A stretch of DNA of 37,633 nucleotides. It comes from CAYNSX01 sp964400165 (GTDB taxonomy: Bacteria; Armatimonadota; Hebobacteria; CAYNSX01). The stretch lies in the NCBI GenBank assembly GCA_964400165.1, contig CAYNSX010000025.1, forward strand, positions 1 through 37,633, written 5' to 3'. Below the pieces are notes generated by a model that was given only the letters and a program-made list of their open reading frames with translations, did not search any database and was not told where the DNA came from. Numbering within the stretch: the first letter of the stretch is position 1; each line of letters begins with the position of its first letter. Of the stretch, positions 24,141 through 31,016 are shown piece by piece. A program made the position numbers and the translations under genes.

Positions 24141-24698
24141 TTACTTCGCCGGCACGCGGGCGTAGGTCTCGTCGAGCACCTTCGTCCAGGTCGTGCTGTC
24201 ATCGCTTTGTTCGCCGAGCATCGCCCACGAATCGGCGCCGGTGGACCAGAAGGTGAACCGCGCCTCGCCGCGGCCCGTGAACGGCGATGGCTTCAGTTTC
24301 TCGACCACCTTGCCGTCAGTCACGGTGGCGGTCGATTCACCGATCGTGCCGCCGCTCGCATACGACTTGATGCGAAACACCTTGCCCGCCGCGTCCCAGG
24401 AGATCAGCCCGAGCGACTCATGCAGCACCATCGGCTCGCTGGCGCCGGGCATCGTCGCCATCACCTTCGTCTCCATCATCAGATAATGCCCGTCCACGAC
24501 GCGGCGGACTTTGCAGTCCTCGGTGAACGGCAGCGGCGACCCCATCGCGTAAAAGGTGCCGGTGCCCTTCCAGGCGCCGAGGACGAAATCGAGTTGTTTC
24601 AGTTCGGCGGGCGCGCCGGGAGTCGCCATTTCGGCGTGGCCGGTCACCGCGACCGCCAACACCAGACACAGCACTGCAATCACGCTGCGCATCCGCAT
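24141..24698 (-). CDS. Secreted DUF1579-like protein, paralogue C
   Basis: The protein has 185 residues. Its signal peptide (MRMRSVIAVLCLVLAVAVTG) differs from those of A and B. The mature part (KQLDFVLGAWKGTGTFYAMG, VVDGHYLMMETKV, LISWDAAGKVFRIKSYASGG, SPFTGRGEARFTFWSTG, TYARVPAK) is a close match to paralogue B. Conserved Trp and Gly at the start of the barrel and S-W-D in the middle are shared by all family members here. ATG 24698 follows GGGAGA on the minus strand; an internal ATG two codons later is possible. It lies 20 nt upstream of paralogue B. Confidence 0.72.
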   Translation of the reverse strand: MRMRSVIAVLCLVLAVAVTGHAEMATPGAPAELKQLDFVLGAWKGTGTFYAMGSPLPFTEDCKVRRVVDGHYLMMETKVMATMPGASEPMVLHESLGLISWDAAGKVFRIKSYASGGTIGESTATVTDGKVVEKLKPSPFTGRGEARFTFWSTGADSWAMLGEQSDDSTTWTKVLDETYARVPAK

Positions 24699-24715
24699 TT
24701 GGTTTCTCCCGCGGT

Positions 24716-25363
24716 TCAGGGGGCGGTGGAACGCGTGTACGACGCGCTCAAGTCGATGCCCCAGTGCAGACCGTCCTTTGAGTGTTCGCCGAGACTCTTC
24801 AGTTCCCTCCGCCCGCCGGGCGTGAAAGTGCGCAAGTCCGCGGCCGGCGATTTCTCGTCTTCCGGCTTGAATTGGAGGGCGAGGACGCCGCCTTGCAGCC
24901 GCCCGCCGCCGTGCCGCGGCGGCTGACCGTCGCTGAACAGGTCGGCGCGGAACTGCTTGGTTTCGGCGTCCCAGGAAATCAGCATCACGGTCGCCTGCAG
25001 GACCGCCGGTTCGGCAGTGCGGCTGGGCGGCGTGGTGAGGGTTTCTTCTACCACGACGAAGGCGCCGCCGACGGCGCGGCGGACGGTCAGAGCGGCCTTG
25101 AACTTCTGCTCGCGCGTGCCGAAAGTGAGGGTGCCGGTGCCGGCCCACTCACCCAGGAGGAAATCGAGGGGCGCCAGTTCCGGCGGCGGCGCAGGCGCCG
25201 GGGGCGCCTCGCTCCGGGCGGGTTCCCGCCCAAGCAGCAGCCCGCAGGCCAGCGCAGCGGCGACCGCCGCCGGGGCGCGCAGCAGCGCTCGCGAGCGGTT
25301 ACATCCCGCCGGCGCGCTGGTAGGTGCAGTCGAAGATCTTGGTGGTTGTCTTCCAGTTGTCAC
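24716..25363 (-). CDS. Secreted DUF1579-like protein, paralogue D (start uncertain)
   Basis: This is the most divergent paralogue: APLDFLLGEWAGTGTLTFG, VGGAFVVVEETL, LISWDAETKQFRADLFSDGQ and LHWGIDLSASYTR. A hydrophobic export segment (AAVAAALACGLLLG) is present, but no ATG, GTG or TTG lies between the stop of paralogue E (25299-25301) and that segment. The only standard start is GTG 25363, which overlaps E by 65 nt and adds a 21-residue Ser/Pro-rich leader. The bases encoding the first part of the signal region belong to a 59-bp repeat also found at 25944-26002. The original start may have been overwritten, or a CTG codon is used by reinitiation. Confidence 0.6.
   Translation of the reverse strand: MTTGRQPPRSSTAPTSAPAGCNRSRALLRAPAAVAAALACGLLLGREPARSEAPPAPAPPPELAPLDFLLGEWAGTGTLTFGTREQKFKAALTVRRAVGGAFVVVEETLTTPPSRTAEPAVLQATVMLISWDAETKQFRADLFSDGQPPRHGGGRLQGGVLALQFKPEDEKSPAADLRTFTPGGRRELKSLGEHSKDGLHWGIDLSASYTRSTAP
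25264..25322. repeat. 59-bp repeat, copy 1
   Basis: This copy matches 25944-26002 with one mismatch (C at 25288, G at 25968). It covers the last codons of paralogue E and about 35 bp beyond its stop, where the signal-peptide codons of paralogue D begin. Confidence 0.85.
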
Positions 25364-25868
25364 TTGAGCTCTCGCCGACCACCACCACCTTGTCTTTTCC
25401 TTGATTCGTCCCGGTGACGCGGAAATTTCCGCCGGGACTGAAAGGCGAGGAGTCGAAGGCGACGATGTATTTGTCGCCGTCGAACCGGCAAGTGCCGTTC
25501 ATCGGGGTGCCCATCTCGTCGTAGGCGGTGCAGCGGTAGGTCTTGGCCGCGGCGTCGTACCAGGTCACGCGCATCTCTTCGTGGACGACCATCGGCGTCG
25601 TCGCCGGCGGCACCACCGCCGAAATGGCTTCCTCTTCCACGAGGTACTGCCCCTGGAAGCGCTTGCTGCCCTTGTTCACGGTGTCGAACTTCATCGGCGA
25701 CCCCATCGCGTAAAAAGTGCCGGTCCCCTTCCAGGTCCCGACCATCGCGTCGAGCTTCGCCATCTCCTTCGGCGGCGTCGGCATCATCATGTCGGCGCCT
25801 TCCTGCGCGCTGGCCACCAGCGTAACGGCCAGCACCGACAGGACTACCAACGGCATGCGCATAGGCAT
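25299..25868 (-). CDS. Secreted DUF1579-like protein, paralogue E
   Basis: The protein has 189 residues: a signal peptide (MRMPLVVLSVLAVTLVASAQ), a Met-rich linker, then KLDAMVGTWKGTGTFYAMG, VHEEMRVTWYDAAAKTYRCT and the C-terminal YQRAGGM. N- and C-termini are nearly identical to paralogue F while the middle (KGSKRFQGQYLVEEEAISAV, SSPFSPGGNFRVTGTNQG) differs. It has its own promoter-like TGGTAAAGT (25912-25920) and a leader GGGAGGACGAGACCG directly before the ATG, both shared with F. It heads the run E-D-C-B-A-dioxygenase, where gaps are 28 nt or less. Confidence 0.72.
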   Translation of the reverse strand: MPMRMPLVVLSVLAVTLVASAQEGADMMMPTPPKEMAKLDAMVGTWKGTGTFYAMGSPMKFDTVNKGSKRFQGQYLVEEEAISAVVPPATTPMVVHEEMRVTWYDAAAKTYRCTAYDEMGTPMNGTCRFDGDKYIVAFDSSPFSPGGNFRVTGTNQGKDKVVVVGESSSDNWKTTTKIFDCTYQRAGGM

Positions 25869-25911
25869 CGGTCTCGTCCTCCCGTGGACGCAAAGTGTGC
25901 TGCGGAGGGGT

Positions 25912-25920
25912 ACTTTACCA
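25912..25920 (-). promoter_or_regulatory. Extended -10 promoter of paralogue E
   Basis: On the minus strand this reads TGGTAAAGT, identical to the element upstream of paralogue F. The leader after it contains the same Shine-Dalgarno segment GGGAGGACGAG. Confidence 0.45.
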
Positions 25921-25943
25921 GAAGCGGGTGAAACCCCTGTTTG

Positions 25944-26002
25944 CCGCCGCCGGGGCGCGCAGCAGCGGTCGCGAGCGGTTACATCCCGCCGGCGCGCTGG
26001 TA
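25944..26002. repeat. 59-bp repeat, copy 2
   Basis: This is the second copy of the repeat at 25264-25322. Here it covers the last codons of paralogue F and non-coding sequence after its stop. Confidence 0.85.
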
Positions 26003-26548
26003 AGCGATCTCGAAGAACTTCGTCGTAGTCTTGAAGTTATCGCTCGACATCTCCCCGAGTACCTTCACGGAGTCTTTTCCAACCGGCGTGCGCGTTTCGC
26101 GGACCTTTTGGTTCGCGCCCATCGAGGGCCTCTCGACCTCGGTGACGAACTTGTCGCCGTCAAAACGGGCCGTCTCCACTGAAGGCGCGCCGGTCTCGTC
26201 GTAGGCCGCCACCTTGTAAGTCTTGGCCGCCGCGTCATACCAGGTCACGCGCATCTCTTCGTAGACCACCATCGGCGCCGACATCCCGGGCATCGTCGCG
26301 GTGTCGGTTTGCTCCTCAACGAGATACATTCCCATAAACTTCTTGCTCGCCTTGCACACCGAATCGTACTGAAACGGCGCGCCCATGCCGTAGACGGTCC
26401 CCGTCCCCTTCCAGGTGCCGACCATCGCGTCGAGTTTCGCCATCTCCTTCGGCGGCGTTGGCATCATCATGTCGCCGCCCTCCTGCGCGCTGGCCACCAG
26501 CGTGACGGCCAGCACGGTCAGCACTACCAATGGCATGCGCAGAGGCAT
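25979..26548 (-). CDS. Secreted DUF1579-like protein, paralogue F
   Basis: The protein has 189 residues and is the first gene of the array in transcription order. The signal peptide (MRMPLVVLTVLAVTLVASAQ), the linker DMMMPTPPKEMAKLDAMVGT and the ending YQRAGGM are shared with E. The centre is its own (KASKKFMGMYLVEEQTDTAT, ARFDGDKFVTEVERPSMGA). A single Cys (near residue 65) is not conserved in the other copies. It has its own extended -10 (26592-26600) and GGGAGGACGAG ribosome site before ATG 26548. A 110-nt gap with another promoter separates it from E, so it may be expressed separately. Confidence 0.72.
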   Translation of the reverse strand: MPLRMPLVVLTVLAVTLVASAQEGGDMMMPTPPKEMAKLDAMVGTWKGTGTVYGMGAPFQYDSVCKASKKFMGMYLVEEQTDTATMPGMSAPMVVYEEMRVTWYDAAAKTYKVAAYDETGAPSVETARFDGDKFVTEVERPSMGANQKVRETRTPVGKDSVKVLGEMSSDNFKTTTKFFEIAYQRAGGM

Positions 26549-26591
26549 CGGTCTCGTCCTCCCGTGGACGGAAAATGCGGTGCAAGGCGTT

Positions 26592-26600
26592 ACTTTACCA
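26592..26600 (-). promoter_or_regulatory. Extended -10 promoter of paralogue F
   Basis: On the minus strand this reads TGGTAAAGT, 43 nt before the ATG. It is the same as the element before paralogue E, which implies common control. Confidence 0.45.
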
Positions 26601-26690
26601 GACACCGGGGAGACCCCTTGTTTGCTCCCGTTTCCTGGTCTTAGTGCGCTGTCGTGCAACCGCTTCACGCCCTCACCCGGCCTTCGGCCA

Positions 26691-26712
26691 CCCTCTCCCG
26701 AATGGGAGAGGG
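26691..26712. repeat. CCCTCTCCC palindromic repeat
   Basis: A 9-bp stem (CCCTCTCCC / GGGAGAGGG) with loop GAAT lies in the 258-bp gap between paralogue F and the SLOG gene. CCCTCACCCGG precedes it, as in many dispersed repeats of this type. Confidence 0.75.
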
Positions 26713-26741
26713 ACAGCGCGTCTGCCAACTGCAACTCGCCA

Positions 26742-26766
26742 CCCCTCTCCGTGAGACGGAGAGGGG
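26742..26766. repeat. CCCCTCTCCG palindromic repeat
   Basis: A perfect 10-bp stem (CCCCTCTCCG / CGGAGAGGGG) with loop TGAGA lies 29 bp from the previous copy and is followed by GGGGGTGAGG at 26795. The pair of hairpins fills most of the gap, so nothing else is seen there. Confidence 0.75.
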
Positions 26767-26807
26767 TTTATCCCGAGCGCAGTCGAGGGGCCGGGGGTGA
26801 GGTCGCA

Positions 26808-27392
26808 TCACCCCTCTTCGTGGCCTTCGGAGCCGATGGGCTCGCCCTCGTCGTGGCGGCGGTAATACTCCTCGAGGCACTTCTTGATCAGCCGCTCCGG
26901 GTCGTCGTCGTAAATGATGGTGGCGCCGGTGTCCTTGTTGGCGATGGCGATCAGTTCGTCCACATGGTCGGCGATGCCGCCGGTCCCTTTCAGGACGCCG
27001 ATGGTGCGCCCCTCGTCATAGGCGATGGCGAATTCGCCGAGCGTGCCGGAACGCCCGCCCACCAGCACCACGATGTCGCACGAGCGGATGGCCTCGATCT
27101 CGCGCCCCATCAGCCCGCTGCCGGTGAACATTAGGACATCGTAGCCATCGGTCGGCGAGTGATAGCGCTCGACATGTTCGTGCAGACTCAAGGCGGGCGA
27201 GATGCCGACGACCAGGCCGTCCTCGTCCTTGCAGCCCATCACCGCGGCGTGCGGCAGGCCCGGGCAGGCGCCCGTCAGCAACGCGGCGCCGACGCGGGCG
27301 ATCTCGCGCCCGAGTTGATAGGCCTTGTCCTTGGCGCCGGCGGCGAAGCGCCCGCCGGAACTTCCCATTACCCCGATCTGGATGCGCGGCAT
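26808..27392 (-). CDS. SLOG-family nucleotide-binding protein (TIGR00725-like)
   Basis: The 194-residue Rossmann-like protein starts RIQIGVMGSSGGRFAAGAKD. It carries LLTGACPGLPHAAVMG, TGSGLMGREIEAI and VLVGGRSGTLGEFAIAYDEG. The GGxSGTxxE block is the loop that binds nucleotide phosphates in LOG/DprA-like proteins; YvdD-type cytokinin phosphoribohydrolases have PGGxGTxxE instead. The group is of unknown role; some members are linked to molybdenum cofactor carriers. ATG 27392 is the only sensible start. No Shine-Dalgarno precedes it, and a TATAAT lies 6 nt upstream, so the mRNA may be leaderless. The acidic tail is not conserved. Confidence 0.85.
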   Translation of the reverse strand: MPRIQIGVMGSSGGRFAAGAKDKAYQLGREIARVGAALLTGACPGLPHAAVMGCKDEDGLVVGISPALSLHEHVERYHSPTDGYDVLMFTGSGLMGREIEAIRSCDIVVLVGGRSGTLGEFAIAYDEGRTIGVLKGTGGIADHVDELIAIANKDTGATIIYDDDPERLIKKCLEEYYRRHDEGEPIGSEGHEEG

Positions 27393-27398
27393 GAGGGC

Positions 27399-27404
27399 AT
27401 TATA
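27399..27404 (-). promoter_or_regulatory. -10 element (TATAAT) of the SLOG gene
   Basis: A consensus TATAAT on the minus strand ends 6 nt before the ATG, which places the transcript start at the A of the start codon. A leaderless message is predicted. Confidence 0.5.
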
Positions 27405-27481
27405 GGGAGCGGGAAGAAGGGAGGCAGGGAAGCGGGTGGGCGGCAGGGCTGCGCGGCCCGCGCCGAACGGGACGGAAGGGT

Positions 27482-27487
27482 TAGAAT
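27482..27487 (+). promoter_or_regulatory. -10 element (TAGAAT) of the cyclase/ATPase gene
   Basis: TAGAAT ends 7 nt before ATG 27495, again predicting transcription from or next to the start codon. It lies back to back with the SLOG promoter in a 102-bp gap. Confidence 0.4.
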
Positions 27488-27494
27488 GGTCTCG

Positions 27495-30143
27495 ATGCCG
27501 AGTCTCCCTTCCGGGACAGTCACTTTCCTCTTCACCGACATCGAGGGCTCCACGAAGTTGTGGGAACAGCACCCCGAGGCGATGCGGTTGGCCTTGGCGC
27601 GCCACGACGCGCTCGTCGCGGCAACCATGAGCGCGTGTAACGGGCTGATCGTGAAACAGGGGGGGCAGGGCGACAGTGCGTTTGGCGTCTTCGAGCGGGC
27701 CACCGACGCGGTGGCCGCGGCGCTGACCTTGCAGCAGCAGTTCGCCGTCGAGGAGTGGCCGGCGGAGACACCGCTGCGCGTGCGGGTGGCGCTCCACACC
27801 GGCGAAGCCGAAGCGCGCGACGGAGACTATTACGGCCCCGCCGTCAACCGCTGCGCGCGCCTGCGCGACGCCGCCCACGGTGGACAGGCGTTGGTGTCGC
27901 GCGCCACCGAGGAAGTTGTGCGCGATCGGCTGCCCGCCGGCGCGACGCTCCGCGATCTGGGTATTCACCGTCTCGCCGACTTGGCGCGGCCCGAGCGGGT
28001 GTTTCAACTGGTCCACGCGGATATCCCAGAGGCGTTTCCGGCACTGCGCTCGCTGGACGCGCAGCCCAACAACCTGCCCATCCAACTGACTTCCTTTGTC
28101 GGGCGGGAGAGCGAAATGGGGGAGGTCAAGCGGCGACTCAACGAGACGCGTCTGCTGACACTGACCGGGGTGGGCGGCTGCGGCAAGACCCGGCTGGCCC
28201 TGCAGGTCGCGGCACAGGTGTTGCATGAGTTTCCCCAGGGCGTGTGGCTGGCGGACTTGACTACCTTGAGCGATGCCGCACTCGTCCCCCAGGCGGTGGC
28301 GGATGCGATGGGCGTGCGGGAAGAACCGGGCCGTCCGGTGCTGGACACCCTGGCCGCACATTTGAGCCAGGCCACAGCCCTGCTGCTCTTGGACAACTGC
28401 GAGCATCTCCTCGACCCCTGCCGCGAACTGTGCGACACCCTGCTCCATGCGGCGCCCATGCTGCGCATCCTGGCCACCAGTCATGAGGCGCTTGGCACGG
28501 CCGGGGAGGTGGTGTGGCGCGTCCCCTCGCTGGTGCTGCCGGCCGAGTCGGAGACCGAGTTGTTTGATGCCCTGGCGCGATCGGAAGCCGCACAGTTGTT
28601 CACCGCTCGAGCCCGAGCGGTGCTGTCGGGCTTTGTGCTGTCGGAGACGAACGCGCGGGCGGTGGTGCAGATCTGCCGGCGGTTGGACGGCATTCCCCTG
28701 GCCATCGAACTCGCCGCCGCTCGGGTGACCGCCTTGAGTGTCCACGATCTCCTGCTGCGTCTCGATGACCGCTTCCGCTTGCTGACCGGCGGGAGCCGGG
28801 GAGCCGCGCCGCGCCACCAGTCCCTCGCCGCGGCGGTGTCGTGGAGCTACGACTTCCTGTCGGAACCCGAACGCACGACGCTGCAGCGGTTGTCGGTGTT
28901 TGCCGGTAGTTTCTCACTGGACGCGGCCGAGGCGGTGTGCGCGGGAGAAGACATCGACGCCGGCGAGGTGCTCGACCTGGTTTCCCGGTTGGTCGGTCGT
29001 TCCCTGGTGGTGCTGGAGGAGGATGAAGCGACCCGATACCGGCTGCACGAGACCATTCGGCACTTCGCCGCCGATCGGCTACTCGGCACCGGGAACGCCG
29101 CCGCCGTGCAGGAACGGCACGCCGGGTTCTTTCTCGACCTGGCCGAGCGGGCGGATCCCGAACTCACCGGGCCCGACCAAGCCCATTGGTTCCAGCGGCT
29201 GGACGATGACCTGCCGAACCTCCGCCGCGCGTTGGACTTCTCCAGCGACCGGGGCGGCGTTGAGGACACCCTGCGGATGAGCACCGCGCTGGGGCGCTTC
29301 TGGTGGTCCCGGAACCACTCGAATGAAGGGTTTGAGCGCCTAACGCAGGCCCTGAAGGCGCCGGGCGCGGCCGCGCACACGCGGGAACGGATTCGCGCGC
29401 TGTATATGGCGTGGCGCTGCGCAGAGAGCACGGGACGCGGGTCGGCATCGGTGTCGCTGTTGGAAGAGTGCGCAGTGCTCTCACGCGAATTGGGCGACCA
29501 GGAAGGCCTGGCGCTGGCCTTGAACGGTCTCGGGAAGTCGGCCATGGGTGAGGGCAACCTCGATGCCGCGCGCGGGTACTGCGAACAATCGCTCGCCATT
29601 TGGAGGGAACTGGGCGATCGCCACTATATCGGGAACTTGCTGGGCAGTCTGGGTTTGATTGAATGTTTTCTCGCTCACTACGACACCGCCGGGCCGTTGC
29701 TCGAAGAGTCGCTGGCGCTGGCGCGCGAGTTGGGAGATCATACGTCGATCGCGATCACGGCCACCTATCTGGCGCGTGTGGCCGTGGCGCAGCGCAATTT
29801 CAAGCGCGCCCAGTCGCTGCTCAAAGATTCGCTCACCGTTTCCCGGGAATGGCAGGACTCCGTGCCGATCGTAGACACCCTGGAGACCTGGGCTATGTTG
29901 GAGGTGGGACGGAAGGAGTTTGACCGTGGGCTGCGCCTCTGTGGCGCCGCCGAAGGGGTGAGAAGCGACATCAGGAATCCACAATCTCCCCTCGACTGGG
30001 ATCTCCTGGCGCCCGGTCTGGCCCGAGCACGGGAAGCGCTGGGCGACGCGGCCGCCGACGCGGCCCTCTCGGCCGGCCGCGCCATGAACCGCGACCAGGC
30101 CGTCGCCTTCGCGCTGGAGGACTTGGCAGCAGCCAGCGCATAG
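27495..30143 (+). CDS. Class III nucleotidyl cyclase domain fused to NB-ARC-like ATPase and TPR repeats
   Basis: The 882-residue regulator has three parts. Residues 1 to ~175 are a class III cyclase: FLFTDIEGSTKLW carries the first metal Asp, VKQGGQGDSAFGVF the second, and YYGPAVNRCARL the Asn/Arg that stabilise the transition state, so activity is plausible. Around residue 224 a P-loop (LTGVGGCGKTRLAL) opens a STAND ATPase with LLLLDNCEHLL as Walker B and ICRRLDGIPLAIELAAARV as the conserved GLPL-type block. From about 620 TPR-like helices follow (LALALNGLGKSAMGEGNLDA and onward). No DNA-binding domain is attached. ATG 27495 fits the -10 spacing; ATG 27486 would lie within it. The gene contains one of the rare ACGT sites (29742), which may hint at recent arrival. 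Confidence 0.88.
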   Translation: MPSLPSGTVTFLFTDIEGSTKLWEQHPEAMRLALARHDALVAATMSACNGLIVKQGGQGDSAFGVFERATDAVAAALTLQQQFAVEEWPAETPLRVRVALHTGEAEARDGDYYGPAVNRCARLRDAAHGGQALVSRATEEVVRDRLPAGATLRDLGIHRLADLARPERVFQLVHADIPEAFPALRSLDAQPNNLPIQLTSFVGRESEMGEVKRRLNETRLLTLTGVGGCGKTRLALQVAAQVLHEFPQGVWLADLTTLSDAALVPQAVADAMGVREEPGRPVLDTLAAHLSQATALLLLDNCEHLLDPCRELCDTLLHAAPMLRILATSHEALGTAGEVVWRVPSLVLPAESETELFDALARSEAAQLFTARARAVLSGFVLSETNARAVVQICRRLDGIPLAIELAAARVTALSVHDLLLRLDDRFRLLTGGSRGAAPRHQSLAAAVSWSYDFLSEPERTTLQRLSVFAGSFSLDAAEAVCAGEDIDAGEVLDLVSRLVGRSLVVLEEDEATRYRLHETIRHFAADRLLGTGNAAAVQERHAGFFLDLAERADPELTGPDQAHWFQRLDDDLPNLRRALDFSSDRGGVEDTLRMSTALGRFWWSRNHSNEGFERLTQALKAPGAAAHTRERIRALYMAWRCAESTGRGSASVSLLEECAVLSRELGDQEGLALALNGLGKSAMGEGNLDAARGYCEQSLAIWRELGDRHYIGNLLGSLGLIECFLAHYDTAGPLLEESLALARELGDHTSIAITATYLARVAVAQRNFKRAQSLLKDSLTVSREWQDSVPIVDTLETWAMLEVGRKEFDRGLRLCGAAEGVRSDIRNPQSPLDWDLLAPGLARAREALGDAAADAALSAGRAMNRDQAVAFALEDLAAASA

Positions 30144-30151
30144 GGGCACGA

Positions 30152-30167
30152 CAGCGCCGCAGCGCTG
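30152..30167 (+). terminator. Hairpin after the cyclase/ATPase gene
   Basis: CAGCGC-CGCA-GCGCTG lies 8 nt after the TAG stop. The T-rich tract 12-55 nt further on is not directly adjacent, so intrinsic termination is uncertain. The rest of the gap up to 30257 shows only this pyrimidine-rich stretch. Confidence 0.3.
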
Positions 30168-30257
30168 GTGGTGAACCCGCCTTTTGTTTTCACCGCTTCC
30201 CTGTTTTCTCTGCCTCCGTTGCAAGAGCACACCGCCGCTACGACGAATCAAGGGCCG

Positions 30258-31016
30258 ATGCAAACTCTCGCCCGCGGGCTGCTCAACTTCATCTTTCCGC
30301 CGCGCTGCGGTGTCTGCCTGGCCTTCGGCCCGGAAGTGCTGTGCGCCGAGTGCCGCGCGGCCATCGACAGGCTGACGCCGCCCTGGTGCGCGTCCTGCGG
30401 GACGCCCGCCGCCTTCCCGCACGCCGACCTCGTCTGCCGGACGGGCGTCGTGACCGCGGTGCGCTCGTTCGGGCGCTACCGCGGCATCCTCGGCGAAGGC
30501 ATCAAGGCGCTGAAGTTTCAGGGCCGCCGGGCACTGGGGCCGGAGTTGAGCGCGCTGCTCGCCGAATTCGCCGCGAGCGCCGACGGGCCACCGCCGACGC
30601 CGCGCGACCTGGCGGCAGCCGACCTCGTCGTGCCGGTGCCACTGCACGCGTCACGGCTGGCCGAGCGCGGCTTCAATCAAGCCGCGCTGCTGGCCGCCGC
30701 CGTCGGTACGACAACGGGTGTGCCCATCGAGCCGGTGCTGCTGCGCACTCGCGCCACCGCCTTTCAGCACACCGTCACACCCCAGCAGCGCATCGAAAAC
30801 CTGCGCGGCGCGTTCGCGGTGGCGCCGAGCGTTTCGGTGAAGGGCGCCCGCGTGCTGCTCATCGATGACCTGCTCACCACCGGCGCCACCGTCGCCGAGT
30901 GCGCCAAGGTACTGCGCCGCGCCGGCGCGGCGTCGGTCGGCGCCATCACGCTCGCCCGGGCCGGCTTCGGCCCGGACGACAGCGATGGCGGCGCCGTCCG
31001 CGACGGCGCACGGTGA
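30258..31016 (+). CDS. comF: ComF family phosphoribosyltransferase-like protein
   Basis: ComF proteins assist DNA uptake in competent bacteria; most are of unknown biochemical role. The N-terminus has a zinc-finger-like set: FPPRCGVCLAF, LCAECRAAID and WCASCGTP. FQGRRALGPEL, VPVPLHASRLAERGFNQAALL, QRIENLRGAF and the PRPP-type loop VLLIDDLLTTGATVAECAKV follow in the usual order. At 252 residues it is complete. ATG 30258 gives the canonical start, with only a weak ribosome site (AAGGGC). The end overlaps the deacetylase gene start (GTGA), which suggests co-translation. Confidence 0.9.
   Translation: MQTLARGLLNFIFPPRCGVCLAFGPEVLCAECRAAIDRLTPPWCASCGTPAAFPHADLVCRTGVVTAVRSFGRYRGILGEGIKALKFQGRRALGPELSALLAEFAASADGPPPTPRDLAAADLVVPVPLHASRLAERGFNQAALLAAAVGTTTGVPIEPVLLRTRATAFQHTVTPQQRIENLRGAFAVAPSVSVKGARVLLIDDLLTTGATVAECAKVLRRAGAASVGAITLARAGFGPDDSDGGAVRDGAR

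Noticed and set aside
27393..28817. Extending the SLOG gene upstream to a 669-residue protein
   Set aside because: The extra part is antisense to the cyclase gene and has no conserved features; the SLOG fold begins right at ATG 27392.
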